Both the position numbers and the translations under genes were made by a program. This document shows, one piece after another, positions 17,590 to 27,514 of a stretch of DNA of 64,000 nucleotides. A model generated the notes under the pieces. That model was not told where the DNA came from and did not search any database. It saw only the letters and a list, made by a program, of their open reading frames with translations. Position 1 is the stretch's first letter. Every line of letters starts with the position of its first letter. This DNA is from Thermoanaerobacter uzonensis DSM 18761 (GTDB taxonomy: Bacteria > Bacillota > Thermoanaerobacteria > Thermoanaerobacterales > Thermoanaerobacteraceae), in contig NZ_FQUR01000008.1 of the NCBI RefSeq assembly GCF_900129115.1, positions 62,001 to 126,000 of the forward strand. The letters run 5' to 3'.

Positions 17590-18251
17590 ATTTAGGAGAT
17601 TTGGTTTCATCAGTGACAGCTCCTTCAAATATGGCTACAAGTCTGCAAATAGTTCTTCTGCTAACAGTTTTGACATTAGCTCCATCTATTTTAATAATGA
17701 TGACTTCTTTTACTCGGATAGTGATTGTATTATCTTTTTTAAGAAACGCACTAGGACTACAGCAAATGCCTCCTAATCAGGTACTAATTGGTTTGGCATT
17801 GTTTCTCACTTTATTCATAATGGCACCTGTGGGGCAAGATATCAACAATAATGCTATTAAACCTTATACAGAAGGAAAAATAACTCAACAGGAAGCGTAT
17901 CAAAATGCTATCAAACCATTGAAAAATTTTATGCTGAAGCAAACAAGGCAAAATGATTTAAATCTTTTTGTAAGTTTAGCTAAAATTAAAGTAAATAATC
18001 CAGAAGACCTTCCCATGAAAGTGGTCATTCCTTCTTTTATCATCAGTGAATTAAAAACTGCTTTTGAAATTGGCTTTATAATATACATCCCCTTTTTGAT
18101 AATTGATATAATAGTCGCCAGTGTTTTAATGTCAATGGGTATGTTTATGTTGCCACCTGTTTTGATATCTCTTCCTTTTAAAGTGTTACTTTTTATTTTG
18201 GTAGATGGATGGAACTTGGTTGTCAAATCTTTGATTTTAGGTTTTAGATAG
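17586..18251 (+). CDS. fliP: Flagellar export gate protein FliP
   Basis: Core channel-forming protein of the type III export gate. The 221 residues contain four hydrophobic segments and the conserved blocks [29 protein letters not shown] and [26 protein letters not shown]. It is coupled to fliO by overlap. The first hydrophobic segment serves as an N-terminal signal in the family. Confidence 0.97.
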   Translation: MNLGDLVSSVTAPSNMATSLQIVLLLTVLTLAPSILIMMTSFTRIVIVLSFLRNALGLQQMPPNQVLIGLALFLTLFIMAPVGQDINNNAIKPYTEGKITQQEAYQNAIKPLKNFMLKQTRQNDLNLFVSLAKIKVNNPEDLPMKVVIPSFIISELKTAFEIGFIIYIPFLIIDIIVASVLMSMGMFMLPPVLISLPFKVLLFILVDGWNLVVKSLILGFR

Positions 18252-18264
18252 GAGGCAAAATAAG

Positions 18265-18534
18265 TTGAATACGGGAGTGGTTATAGATATAGGAAGAGAA
18301 GCTTTAACTGTTGCCTTAACAATTGCTACTCCATTATTAGCAGTAGCACTAGGGGTAGGACTTTTAATTAGCATTTTTCAAGCTACTACACAAATTCAGG
18401 AACAAACTTTATCTTTTGTTCCTAAAATTGTCGCTATACTTATAAGTCTGATTCTATTTGGGCCATGGATGCTTACTACGTTGGTCAACTACACTCAAAG
18501 ATTGTTTTTAAATATTAATAATTTTATAAAGTGA
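18265..18534 (+). CDS. fliQ: Flagellar export gate protein FliQ
   Basis: An 89-residue protein with two transmembrane helices (about 18-40 and 53-75), part of the FliPQR helical channel. The motif LLISIFQATTQIQEQTLSFVPKI is diagnostic. TTG at 18265 is the start, eight bases behind ATAGGAGGC. Confidence 0.95.
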   Translation: MNTGVVIDIGREALTVALTIATPLLAVALGVGLLISIFQATTQIQEQTLSFVPKIVAILISLILFGPWMLTTLVNYTQRLFLNINNFIK

Positions 18535-18540
18535 TGTAAA

Positions 18541-19323
18541 ATGGATATAATTCAGTATTTACTTCAAAATGTTCAAATTTTTATATTACTTTTTGTCAGA
18601 ATGCTGGGTATTTTTATACTTACACCTTTTTTTGGTACAAAAAATATTCCTACTATTTTTAAAATAGGTTTAGGTTTTTTTGCGGCAGTAATTGTTTTTG
18701 ATACCATGGAACCGGTAGATTTGCAAACAAATAATGTTTTTGACTACTTTATTGTTGTCATCTCTGAGTTCATTGTAGGACTTGTGATAGGGCTGGCATC
18801 TATGATATCCTTTAGTGCTATACATTTAGCGGGTCAGCTAATTGATTATCAGTTGGGGTTTGGGCTGGTAAACATTTTAGACATTCACAGCGAAACCCAG
18901 GTTCCTTTAATGGGAAATTTCATATATATTTTGACAATCCTTATCTTCATGCTTCTGAATGGTCATTATATATTATTTACAATGTTGGCTAAAAGTGTTG
19001 ATATAATTCCTGTTGGGAGAGTTGTCTTTAATTTACCTGGTATGTCTCAGGTCTTAACAAAAATGGTTGCTGATATGTTTATATTAGGTTTTAGAATAAG
19101 TGCTCCTATAATTTTAACAACTCTTTTGACAGATTTAGTTTTGGGAATAATCTCCCGTACTATACCTCAGCTTAACGTCTTTATGATAGGAATGCCAGCT
19201 AAGATTTTTGTTGGAATCTTTACATTGCTTATTATGTTGCCAATGTATTTGGCAATTATAGATTTTATGTTTAATGGAATGAATGCTGACATTTTTAGAT
19301 TGATGAAATTTATGACAAGGTGA
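18541..19323 (+). CDS. fliR: Flagellar export gate protein FliR
   Basis: A 260-residue polytopic membrane protein with about six hydrophobic segments, completing the FliPQR gate. Motifs include RMLGIFILTPFFGTKNIP near the N terminus and the central HLAGQLIDYQLGFGLV. It begins seven bases after fliQ and ends within the ribosome site of flhB, so translation is tightly coupled. Confidence 0.95.
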   Translation: MDIIQYLLQNVQIFILLFVRMLGIFILTPFFGTKNIPTIFKIGLGFFAAVIVFDTMEPVDLQTNNVFDYFIVVISEFIVGLVIGLASMISFSAIHLAGQLIDYQLGFGLVNILDIHSETQVPLMGNFIYILTILIFMLLNGHYILFTMLAKSVDIIPVGRVVFNLPGMSQVLTKMVADMFILGFRISAPIILTTLLTDLVLGIISRTIPQLNVFMIGMPAKIFVGIFTLLIMLPMYLAIIDFMFNGMNADIFRLMKFMTR

Positions 19324-19328
19324 TAGTT

Positions 19329-20411
19329 TTGAGTAAAATAAATTTACAATTGTTTGCCGAAGAAAAAACTGAACCAGCTACTCCTAAAAGGCGACAAGAT
19401 GCAAGAAAAAAAGGGCAGGTCTTCCAAAGCAGAGAAATAACTTCTGCTTTAGTAATTGTAACAGGTTTTTTGGCAGTAAATATACTCGCAATACCTTTTT
19501 TAGGAAAAATGATGGCTTTAACAAAGTATTTGCTTTATACCTATTCTGGAGCTAATGACGATGTTTTTAATATAGTAGGTATACGGAATCTGTTTACATA
19601 CCTCTTGCAACAAGCAGCATCAATAATTATGCCTATAATTTTAGTGATTTTTATTGTTTCTCTTGCATCAACTTATCTCCAAGTAGGCTTTGTATTTACA
19701 ACTGAGCCTCTTGCCTTTAAATTGGAAAGATTAAATCCTGTGGAAGGCTTTAAAAGAATTTTTTCAAAAAGAGCATTGGTAGAATTAGCTAAATCCATTG
19801 CTAAAGTGGTAGTTATTTTCTATATAATGTACTCTTTTTTAGCTTCTCAATATAAAGGTATACCAATGCTTCTTGATATGTCAGTTCAAGATATATTAAA
19901 ATATGCTTTAAACATACTTTTGGGAATTACTATTAGAATAGGAATCGTACTTATTGTTCTTGGAGTATTAGATTACTTCTTCCAGTGGAGAGAATATGAA
20001 ACAAGCCTTAAAATGAGTAAAGAGGATATAAAGGAAGAGTTTAAAGAGACGGAAGGAAACCCACAGATAAAGGCAGAGATAAGAAGAAAACAACGACAAG
20101 TTTCTATGAGAAGAATGATGCAAGACTTAAAAAAAGCGGATGTCGTAATAACAAACCCAACTCATCTTGCTGTTGCTCTTATGTACGATAGTAATGTCAA
20201 TGATGCACCTGTAGTGATAGCTAAAGGACAAGACATTATTGCCCTCAGAATAAAAGAAGAAGCTAAGAAGTTAAATATCCCTATAGTGGAGAATAAGCCA
20301 TTAGCTCAGGCACTGTATAGGTCTACTGAAATAGGAGATATGATTCCACCAGAGCTTTATCAAGCTGTGGCTGAAGTTTTGGCTTATGTCTACAGCTTGA
20401 AGGGAGAATAG
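19329..20411 (+). CDS. flhB: Flagellar export switch protein FlhB
   Basis: Controls substrate class switching together with FliK. The 360 residues have four transmembrane helices (about 30-210) and a cytoplasmic domain with the autocleavage site NPTH. The N terminus INLQLFAEEKTEPATPKRRQDARKKG is typical. TTG at 19329 is preferred because AAGGTG lies six bases upstream; the in-frame GTG at 19320 is part of that site. Confidence 0.96.
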   Translation: MSKINLQLFAEEKTEPATPKRRQDARKKGQVFQSREITSALVIVTGFLAVNILAIPFLGKMMALTKYLLYTYSGANDDVFNIVGIRNLFTYLLQQAASIIMPIILVIFIVSLASTYLQVGFVFTTEPLAFKLERLNPVEGFKRIFSKRALVELAKSIAKVVVIFYIMYSFLASQYKGIPMLLDMSVQDILKYALNILLGITIRIGIVLIVLGVLDYFFQWREYETSLKMSKEDIKEEFKETEGNPQIKAEIRRKQRQVSMRRMMQDLKKADVVITNPTHLAVALMYDSNVNDAPVVIAKGQDIIALRIKEEAKKLNIPIVENKPLAQALYRSTEIGDMIPPELYQAVAEVLAYVYSLKGE

Positions 20412-20421
20412 GAGGGATAAT

Positions 20422-22443
20422 TTGAAATCCTCTGAGCTTACTGTAGCTCTTTTTGTAGTAGGAATAGTCTTGCTCATAATAATTCCTGTACCACCCGTTA
20501 TCATGGACTTTTTATTAATATTTAACATAACTTTGTCTATAATAATACTTTTGACTACTATGTATGTAAAAGATGCTTTAGATTTTTCTATATTTCCTTC
20601 TATATTATTAATAACTACTCTTTTGAGACTGGCTCTTAACATTTCGAGTACGAGACTTATTTTAAGCAATGCCTATGCAGGTGGCGTAATACAGGCTTTT
20701 GGAAGTTTTGTAATAGGTGGAAATCCAGTTGTCGGATTTATTATTTTCTTGATAATTGCAATTGTACAATTTATCGTCATAACCAGAGGAGCAGAGAGAG
20801 TATCTGAAGTGTCAGCAAGATTTACTTTGGATGCAATGCCAGGAAAGCAAATGGCAATAGATGCTGATTTAAACGCAGGCCTTATAACAGAAAAAGAAGC
20901 TAGAGAGAGAAGAATGGAAATACAGCAAGAGGCAAAATTTTATGGAGCAATGGATGGTGCTAGTAAATTTGTCAAAGGCGATGCAATTGTTTCTATAATT
21001 GTCATAATTATAAATATCGTTGCAGGTCTCATTATTGGAATGTTAATGAAGGGCATGGATATAAATAGGGCTTTAAATACCTATACTGTTTTAACAGTAG
21101 GCGAGGGTTTGGTAAATCAAATACCGGCACTTTTGATATCAACTGCTACTGGAATGATTGTTACTCTTTCAGCCTCTGAGTCGAATTTAGGAGGAGATGT
21201 AATAAAGCAGCTTTTCAATCAGCCTCGAATTTTAAAAGTAGCAGCTGGATTGCTCTTTGCACTGGTATTAGTACCTCTTTTACCTAAACTTCCACTTATC
21301 TTAATGGGTTCATTGTTTGCATATCTTGGATTTGCAGGGGCCCAAAAAGTAACAGTAAAAGAAGAAGAACAAGAAGAAAACATAAAAGAGTTAGAGAACA
21401 TAAGAGATCCTAAGAAAGTATATGAATTATTGCAAGTGGACCCTATTGAACTGGAATTTGGTTATGAATTAATTCCTCTTGCAAGTGGAGAATTATTAGA
21501 TAGGATTGTCATGATAAGAAGACAAATTGCTCTTGATTTGGGTATTGTGGTTCCAATGATTCGTTTAAGAGATAATATTCAATTAAAACCTAATGAATAT
21601 GTTATAAAAATTAGAGGAAATGAAATTGCCAGAGGCAAGGTATATATTGATAGGTATATGGCTATGACAGCAGGAGAAATAGATGAAGATATTTCTGGAA
21701 TTCGAGAAAAAGAACCAGCTTTTGGATTACCTGCAATTTGGATAGATGAAAACGAAAAGTCAAAAGCAGAAGCAAGGGGATATACAGTAGTAGATGTTCC
21801 TTCTGTTATTGCTACGCACCTCACTCATATTATAAAACAGCATGCCCATGAACTTTTAGGAAGGCAAGAAGTACAGAGTTTAATTGACAATATAAAAGCC
21901 ACGAATCCTGCATTAATAGAAGAATTAGTACCTAAGCTTTTAACAATAGGTGAAATAGAGAAAGTACTTTCTAACCTTTTAAGAGAGGGGTTATCTATCA
22001 GAGATTTAGTTACAATATTGGAGACTTTAGCAGATTATGCTCCTATTATCCGAGATACAGATGTTTTAACAGAGTATGTAAGACAGGCTTTAGCTCGTGC
22101 TATTTCCAGTAAATATGCTGCAGGTGGTAAGATTGAAGTTATAACGTTAGATCCAAGTGTTGAACAGTTAATATCCTCCAGTATAACTCAGACAGAGCAT
22201 GGTTCTTATTTAGCATTGGAGCCTTCTTTGGCGCAAAGGGTTTTAAGAAGTATCCATGAATTAGTAAAAAAGGTAACTTTAAAAGGTGGACAACCTGTAA
22301 TTCTGACAGCGCCTGTAACTCGATTTTATCTCAGAAAGTTAGTAGAACAAATTTCTCCCGATATTGTTGTTTTGTCATATAATGAGCTTTTACCAAATAT
22401 TGAAGTTACATCGGTGGGGACGGTGAGATTAAATGAAAGTTAA
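20422..22443 (+). CDS. flhA: Flagellar export protein FlhA
   Basis: Largest export-gate protein, 673 residues. Its N-terminal half has about eight transmembrane helices and the conserved FHIPEP-like cytoplasmic loop containing RFTLDAMPGKQMAIDADL. The C-terminal half (about 330-673) is the soluble nonameric ring that binds chaperone-substrate complexes. The start is TTG behind GGAGGG. The end overlaps flhF by 11 bases. Confidence 0.97.
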   Translation: MKSSELTVALFVVGIVLLIIIPVPPVIMDFLLIFNITLSIIILLTTMYVKDALDFSIFPSILLITTLLRLALNISSTRLILSNAYAGGVIQAFGSFVIGGNPVVGFIIFLIIAIVQFIVITRGAERVSEVSARFTLDAMPGKQMAIDADLNAGLITEKEARERRMEIQQEAKFYGAMDGASKFVKGDAIVSIIVIIINIVAGLIIGMLMKGMDINRALNTYTVLTVGEGLVNQIPALLISTATGMIVTLSASESNLGGDVIKQLFNQPRILKVAAGLLFALVLVPLLPKLPLILMGSLFAYLGFAGAQKVTVKEEEQEENIKELENIRDPKKVYELLQVDPIELEFGYELIPLASGELLDRIVMIRRQIALDLGIVVPMIRLRDNIQLKPNEYVIKIRGNEIARGKVYIDRYMAMTAGEIDEDISGIREKEPAFGLPAIWIDENEKSKAEARGYTVVDVPSVIATHLTHIIKQHAHELLGRQEVQSLIDNIKATNPALIEELVPKLLTIGEIEKVLSNLLREGLSIRDLVTILETLADYAPIIRDTDVLTEYVRQALARAISSKYAAGGKIEVITLDPSVEQLISSSITQTEHGSYLALEPSLAQRVLRSIHELVKKVTLKGGQPVILTAPVTRFYLRKLVEQISPDIVVLSYNELLPNIEVTSVGTVRLNES

Positions 22444-23458
22444 AAAATATATCGCTAATGACTATCAAGAAGCTTTACGAATGATAAAAGCGGAAATGGG
22501 AAGTAACGCTGTAATACTTCATCAGAACAGAATTAAAGAAAGAGGGATTATAGGACTTTTTAAGAAGAGTAAAGTGGAAGTAGTAGCAGCAGTAGAAGAT
22601 TACCCACCGGTAATCCCTAAGGAAAGTATTACAAAAAATGATATAAACGAACTTAAAAATCTAATTAAAACTATAACTATCAATAAAAATGGAACGGTTA
22701 CAGAAGCTAGGGAGAAAAATTTAATTTCTAAATTAATAGATTATGGAATAGAAAAGGAAGTGTCTCAGCTATTGGGGGAAGGAATTGATGAACTTGATAA
22801 TAAAGGAATAAAAATTTTGAAGGAACGACTAGAAACTTTTATGGGACCTCCTCAAAAATTGAATTCTCAAAAAAGCAAAAAAATTTTGTTCATTGGACCT
22901 ACTGGAGTGGGGAAAACTACAACCATTGCAAAAATTGCTTCTAATTTGATATTGAATGAAGGTAAAAAAATAATGCTCGTTACAGCAGACATTTTCAGAA
23001 TAGCGGCGGTAGACCAGTTGAAAACCTATGGAGAAATTTTAGGAGTGCCAGTAAGAGTAGTAAATAATATTTTTGAACTTCATAAACTTCAGCCAGAGTT
23101 TGAAAAGTACGATGTAGTTTTAATAGATACAGCTGGAAGAAGCCATAAAGATGAAAAGCGAATAAGTGAATTAAAAACTTTTATCAAATATGCAAACTGT
23201 GATGAAACTTTTTTATGTTTGAGTGCTACAACTAAATCGGAAGATTTAAAAGAAGTAATAGAAAGATATGAATTTGCAGGAAATTATAAATTAATTTTTA
23301 CTAAATTAGATGAAACTGACAATTATAGTTCTATTTTAAACGCTGTTTACTATTCAGGGCGACCAATTTCTTATTTTACAAATGGACAAATTGTTCCTGA
23401 TGATATAACTTTAGCAGGAAGTGAAATTATCGCCTTAAGCATAGTAAAGGGGAATTAG
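22433..23458 (+). CDS. flhF: Flagellar GTPase FlhF
   Basis: SRP-like GTPase that positions the flagellum. The 341 residues have an N-terminal basic B domain with MKVKKYIANDYQEALRMI, an N domain, and a G domain with [10 protein letters not shown] (about 152), DIFRIAAVDQL and DTAGRS (GTPase motifs of the SRP class). It overlaps flhA by 11 bases and is followed directly by its partner flhG. Confidence 0.95.
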   Translation: MKVKKYIANDYQEALRMIKAEMGSNAVILHQNRIKERGIIGLFKKSKVEVVAAVEDYPPVIPKESITKNDINELKNLIKTITINKNGTVTEAREKNLISKLIDYGIEKEVSQLLGEGIDELDNKGIKILKERLETFMGPPQKLNSQKSKKILFIGPTGVGKTTTIAKIASNLILNEGKKIMLVTADIFRIAAVDQLKTYGEILGVPVRVVNNIFELHKLQPEFEKYDVVLIDTAGRSHKDEKRISELKTFIKYANCDETFLCLSATTKSEDLKEVIERYEFAGNYKLIFTKLDETDNYSSILNAVYYSGRPISYFTNGQIVPDDITLAGSEIIALSIVKGN

Positions 23459-23461
23459 TGT

Positions 23462-24316
23462 ATGATGGACCAGGCTGAAAGTTTAAGAAAATTGGTTTCC
23501 CAAAAAAATAAAATAAAACGAAGCAGGGTTATTACAATTACAGGTGGAAAAGGTGGAATTGGTAAAACATGTATCTCAGTAAATCTTTCTTTGGGACTTA
23601 AAAAATTGGGCTATAATGTTACGATTATTGATGCAGATTTGGGATTTTCAAATGTTGAAATTGAATTAGGAGTTACTTCTAAGTATACTTTATTAGATGT
23701 TTTGTACAATAACAAAATGATAACAGAAGTTATAAATGAAGGGCCTTTAGGTGTAAAATACATATCTTCTGGTGGAGACTTCAACCTTATTAAAGAAGGA
23801 GTAGATTTAAGTCTTTTTCTAAACAACATTAAAATTTTAGACTATTATTCCGATTTTATTATTATAGATACGGGTGCAGGCCTCAATAACGTAGTTAGCA
23901 ATTTTTTAAAAGCAGCCGATGAAGTTTTACTGATAGTAACTCCTGAACCAACGTCTATTATGGATGCTTATACTCTCACTAAGTATTCGCTGGTAGGTGA
24001 AAGCAAAAAAATTAATGTAGTGATAAATAGAGTAAAAAATTTTGATGAATACAGAAAAATTTACGATAGGTTTGAAACAGTAGTTAAAAACTATTTAGGT
24101 GTATCTTTGATTGATTTAGGGTATTTAGAAAATGACGAAAAGATGATGGAGTGTATAATTGAGCAAAATCCCATTGTCCTTAAATATGAAAATAGTAAAA
24201 CCTCAAAAAAGATATTACAAATTGCAGCTCAAATTGCTAATCAACCTCCTCCTGTAGAAAATAAGGGGTTGTGGGGTATTTTTTCTAGACTTATCAATAG
24301 AGGAGGATTTAGATGA
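23462..24316 (+). CDS. flhG: Flagellar number regulator FlhG (MinD-like ATPase)
   Basis: MinD/ParA-type ATPase that partners FlhF. The 284 residues begin with DQAESLRKLV, the DQAxxLR motif known to stimulate FlhF GTPase, followed by the deviant Walker A GGKGGIGKT and the DADLGFSNVE block. No amphipathic MinD-like tail is certain, but the C terminus GLWGIFSRLINRGGF is amphipathic and could bind membrane. The stop overlaps the next gene by four bases. Confidence 0.94.
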   Translation: MMDQAESLRKLVSQKNKIKRSRVITITGGKGGIGKTCISVNLSLGLKKLGYNVTIIDADLGFSNVEIELGVTSKYTLLDVLYNNKMITEVINEGPLGVKYISSGGDFNLIKEGVDLSLFLNNIKILDYYSDFIIIDTGAGLNNVVSNFLKAADEVLLIVTPEPTSIMDAYTLTKYSLVGESKKINVVINRVKNFDEYRKIYDRFETVVKNYLGVSLIDLGYLENDEKMMECIIEQNPIVLKYENSKTSKKILQIAAQIANQPPPVENKGLWGIFSRLINRGGFR

Positions 24317-24939
24317 ATGAAATAAATTTACTACCGGGGCAAAAATTGAGGATAGGTTTAAACAATGGTAAAACCATGTACTCATCTCAAGTACAAGATA
24401 TTTCTAAAAATGGGACTATATTAATTGATACTCCAGTATACAGTGGTCATTTAGTTCCTGTGAGAATAGGTTCAATAGTTCAAGTAATTTATTTTACAAA
24501 ACAAGGTTTGTTTACCTTTTATGCTAAGGTTCTAAATAGATTTTCTGGAAAACTTGCTCTTTTAGAGATAATGCCTATAAGCAATGTGGAAAGATTACAA
24601 AGGAGACAGTATTTTAGATTAGAGAAGGTGATTCCATTTACTTATACCATTAGTGAAGAAGAAGATAAAGTTTATAAAGGCCTTATTCAAGATATAAGTG
24701 GTGGAGGATTAAAATGTAAGGTAGATAAAAAATTAGAGGTAGGGACCATCATAAATTGTGTTTTTACATTAGATCAGGAGATAACAGTAAGCGGAAAAGT
24801 AGTGAGATATGATGAATCGTTAGAAAAAGGATATGAAGTTGGTATTTGTTATGTGGACATTGATGAGAAAGTAAGAGAAAAGATTATAAGCTATATCTTT
24901 GAAGAACAGAGAAAAAGTAGACAAAAAGGGATTGGATGA
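24313..24939 (+). CDS. PilZ-domain flagellar brake (YcgR/YpfA-like)
   Basis: A 208-residue protein with an N-terminal YcgR-type domain (about 1-90) and a C-terminal PilZ domain (about 95-205). The cyclic-di-GMP ligands are visible: RRQYFR (RxxxR, about 95-100) and DISGGGLKC (D-x-S-x-x-G, about 128-136). In B. subtilis the homologue YpfA/DgrA inhibits motility when cyclic di-GMP binds. Here it sits in the operon itself, between flhG and cheB, giving a direct route from cyclic di-GMP to motor function. Confidence 0.9.
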   Translation: MNEINLLPGQKLRIGLNNGKTMYSSQVQDISKNGTILIDTPVYSGHLVPVRIGSIVQVIYFTKQGLFTFYAKVLNRFSGKLALLEIMPISNVERLQRRQYFRLEKVIPFTYTISEEEDKVYKGLIQDISGGGLKCKVDKKLEVGTIINCVFTLDQEITVSGKVVRYDESLEKGYEVGICYVDIDEKVREKIISYIFEEQRKSRQKGIG

Positions 24940-24942
24940 TTT

Positions 24943-25527
24943 ATGAGAAATGATTGTCTTGTTATAATTGGGGCTTCTACTGGGGGGCCTAAAGCATTGC
25001 AATATATATTGACTAATTTGCCAAAGGACCTTTTTGCTTCAGTAGTTGTAGTACAACATATGCCAGAAAAGTTTACTAAAATGATGGCAGAAAGATTAGA
25101 CCAAAATTGTAATCTCAAAGTAAAAGAAGCAGTAGATGGAGAGGAAATTTTGAAAAATGTAGCTTATATTGCACCTGGCGATAAAAATTTATTATTAATT
25201 GAAGAGAATGATAAAGTAAAAATTAAACTTTCTACTGATTTTGAATCTGTTTATAAACCTTCCATTGATGCTACTTTCATAAGTGCTTCCAAAATAAATG
25301 CCTGCATAATAGCTGTTATTTTAACAGGCATGGGAAGTGATGGTGCAAAAGGTCTCAAATATTTAAAAGAGAAAGGAAGCTTTATTATATGTCAGGATAT
25401 TGATTCTTCTTTGGCAAAAGGAATGCCTTATAACGCTATAAAAACAGGATTTGTTGACAAGGTTCTTCCTTTGGATAAAATTCCAGTAGAAATAATCGAG
25501 AAGGTGAGGGAATTTTATGGAAAATAA
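24943..25527 (+). CDS. cheB: CheB methylesterase domain without receiver
   Basis: Protein-glutamate methylesterase/glutaminase acting on chemoreceptors. Catalytic Ser12 (GASTGG), His39 (QHMP) and Asp133 (GMGSDG) are all intact, and the fold appears complete. At 194 residues it lacks the N-terminal receiver domain and linker of standard CheB (about 350 residues). The upstream PilZ gene ends only three bases earlier, so there is no room for a lost or frameshifted receiver. Activity cannot be switched by phosphorylation in the standard way. It overlaps cheA by 11 bases. Confidence 0.93.
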   Translation: MRNDCLVIIGASTGGPKALQYILTNLPKDLFASVVVVQHMPEKFTKMMAERLDQNCNLKVKEAVDGEEILKNVAYIAPGDKNLLLIEENDKVKIKLSTDFESVYKPSIDATFISASKINACIIAVILTGMGSDGAKGLKYLKEKGSFIICQDIDSSLAKGMPYNAIKTGFVDKVLPLDKIPVEIIEKVREFYGK

Positions 25528-27499
25528 TCAATATATCGATATATTTATTGAAGAATCACAAGAACATATAGAAAATTTAAATAGCAATTTATTGCTTTTG
25601 GAAAATGACCCCAAAAATAAGCAAATAATCGATGAAATTTTTAGATCTGCCCATACTTTAAAGGGTATGGCTGCTACTATGGGTTTTGAAAACATGAATA
25701 AATTAGCTCATAAAATGGAGGATGTATTACAAGAGGTAAAAAATAGCGAATTAAACATTTCTCATCCTATCATGGATATTCTCTTTAAGTGTGTAGATAC
25801 TTTAAGTGAGATGCTGGATTCAATATCACAAACAGGAGAAGATAATGTACCTGTTGATGAGTTGATATTTTTACTTTCGGGTGTGAGTTCTAAATCTAAA
25901 AATAAAGAGGCTGTTGTAGAAAAAGAAGATAATGTTTTAAGTACCGATACATTATTGAACGTATACGAAGAAGATATAATAAGAGAGGCAGCAAAAGATA
26001 ATTATAAAGCCTATAAAATAACAGTACATATTGACAAAGGGTGTGTTATGAAATCAGCTCGTGCTTTTATAATTTTTAATAATTTAGATGAAATAGGAGA
26101 CATAATAAATTCTTCTCCCTCTGTAGAAGATATTGAAGATGAAAAATTTGAGGATAGCTTCACTGTTCACATCATTACAAAGGAAGATAAAGAAAGTATT
26201 GAAGAAAGGTTATTGTCTATTGCTGAGGTTAACAAGGTGGAAGTGGAACTAATAAACATTGATTTAAATAAAGAAGGAGAAAGATTTGTCAAAGAGGTAT
26301 CTTCTTCACAATCTCAAAGTTTTGAGAATATAAAGAAATCTCAAAGCAGTAATAAAACTTCAAAAAGTGTAAGAGTAGATATAGACAGATTGGATAATTT
26401 AATGAATTTAGTAAGTGAACTTATAATCATAAAAACCCGCCTTGAGGGATTAGAGGCAGATAACAGAAACTCTGAAACTGCAAGTGCTATTGAATATCTA
26501 GAAAGAATAACTACTAATTTACATGATGCTGTTATGAAGGTAAGAATGGTACCGGTTGAAAGAGTATTCAATAGGTTCCCAAGGATGGTAAGGGATTTAT
26601 CTTACGAGTTAGGCAAAAAAATTATTCTCAATATGTATGGACAAGATACAGAAGTAGATAGAACTGTTATAGATGAAATTGGTGACCCTTTAGTTCACCT
26701 CATAAGAAATTCTATCGATCATGGTATCGAAATGCCACAAGAAAGGTTGCAAAAGGGGAAACCAGAACAAGGTACCATTAATTTGAGAGCTTATCATGAA
26801 GGTAATAATGTCATAATAGAAGTTAGTGATGATGGAAGAGGAATTGATATAGAAAAAGTCAAAGCAAAAGCAGTAGAGAAAGGCATTTACACTGCTGAGC
26901 AAGTAAATGAGCTTTCTAAAGATAAAATTTTAGACCTTTTATTTAGGCCAGGTTTTAGCACTGCTGACAAAGTTACAGATATTTCTGGCAGAGGCGTAGG
27001 ATTAGATGTAGTAAAAAATAAAATCGAATCTTTAAACGGTTCAATTGAAATATTATCAGAAATAAATAAGGGAACAAAATTTATAATTAAACTTCCTCTT
27101 ACTTTAGCAATTATACAAGCTTTATTAGTAAAAGTGGGAGATGAAAAATTTGCAATTCCTCTTAATTCAATTTCAGAAATAGTTCATAAAAAAGAGGAAG
27201 AAATACACAATGTTCAAGGGAAGGAAGTAGTTCTTTTTAGAGGAAAGGTAATTCCAATAATAAGATTAAATGAAGTATTAGAAACCAAAAAGATTTCTAA
27301 TAATGGAAATTTGGTGTGTGTAATTATCAAAAAAGGCGAAAATTTAGCATGCTGTACTGTAGATGAATTAATTGGTCAGCAAGAGATAGTCATAAAACCA
27401 TTAGGGAAGTATCTTTCTAATATCAAAGTTATTGCAGGAGCTACAATATTGGGAGATGGCCAAGTGGCCTTGATTGTCGATGCCAACAATTTGTTTTAA
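25517..27499 (+). CDS. cheA: Chemotaxis histidine kinase CheA
   Basis: The 660-residue kinase has all five domains. P1 carries phospho-His46 (RSAHTLKG). P2 (about 160-255) is the CheY-docking domain with KITVHIDKGCVMKSARA. P3 is the dimerisation region (about 285-345). P4 ATPase has HLIRNSIDHGIE, DDGRGID and GRGVGLDVV (about 390-530). P5 is CheW-like (about 530-660). The start ATG lies within the end of cheB, with GAAGGTGAGG upstream. Confidence 0.97.
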   Translation: MENNQYIDIFIEESQEHIENLNSNLLLLENDPKNKQIIDEIFRSAHTLKGMAATMGFENMNKLAHKMEDVLQEVKNSELNISHPIMDILFKCVDTLSEMLDSISQTGEDNVPVDELIFLLSGVSSKSKNKEAVVEKEDNVLSTDTLLNVYEEDIIREAAKDNYKAYKITVHIDKGCVMKSARAFIIFNNLDEIGDIINSSPSVEDIEDEKFEDSFTVHIITKEDKESIEERLLSIAEVNKVEVELINIDLNKEGERFVKEVSSSQSQSFENIKKSQSSNKTSKSVRVDIDRLDNLMNLVSELIIIKTRLEGLEADNRNSETASAIEYLERITTNLHDAVMKVRMVPVERVFNRFPRMVRDLSYELGKKIILNMYGQDTEVDRTVIDEIGDPLVHLIRNSIDHGIEMPQERLQKGKPEQGTINLRAYHEGNNVIIEVSDDGRGIDIEKVKAKAVEKGIYTAEQVNELSKDKILDLLFRPGFSTADKVTDISGRGVGLDVVKNKIESLNGSIEILSEINKGTKFIIKLPLTLAIIQALLVKVGDEKFAIPLNSISEIVHKKEEEIHNVQGKEVVLFRGKVIPIIRLNEVLETKKISNNGNLVCVIIKKGENLACCTVDELIGQQEIVIKPLGKYLSNIKVIAGATILGDGQVALIVDANNLF

Positions 27500-27514
27500 T
27501 AAGGAGGGAGAACT

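Noticed and set aside
24700-24942. A frameshifted or lost CheB receiver domain upstream of cheB
   Set aside because: The sequence upstream is an intact PilZ domain in its own frame; no receiver motifs occur in any frame.
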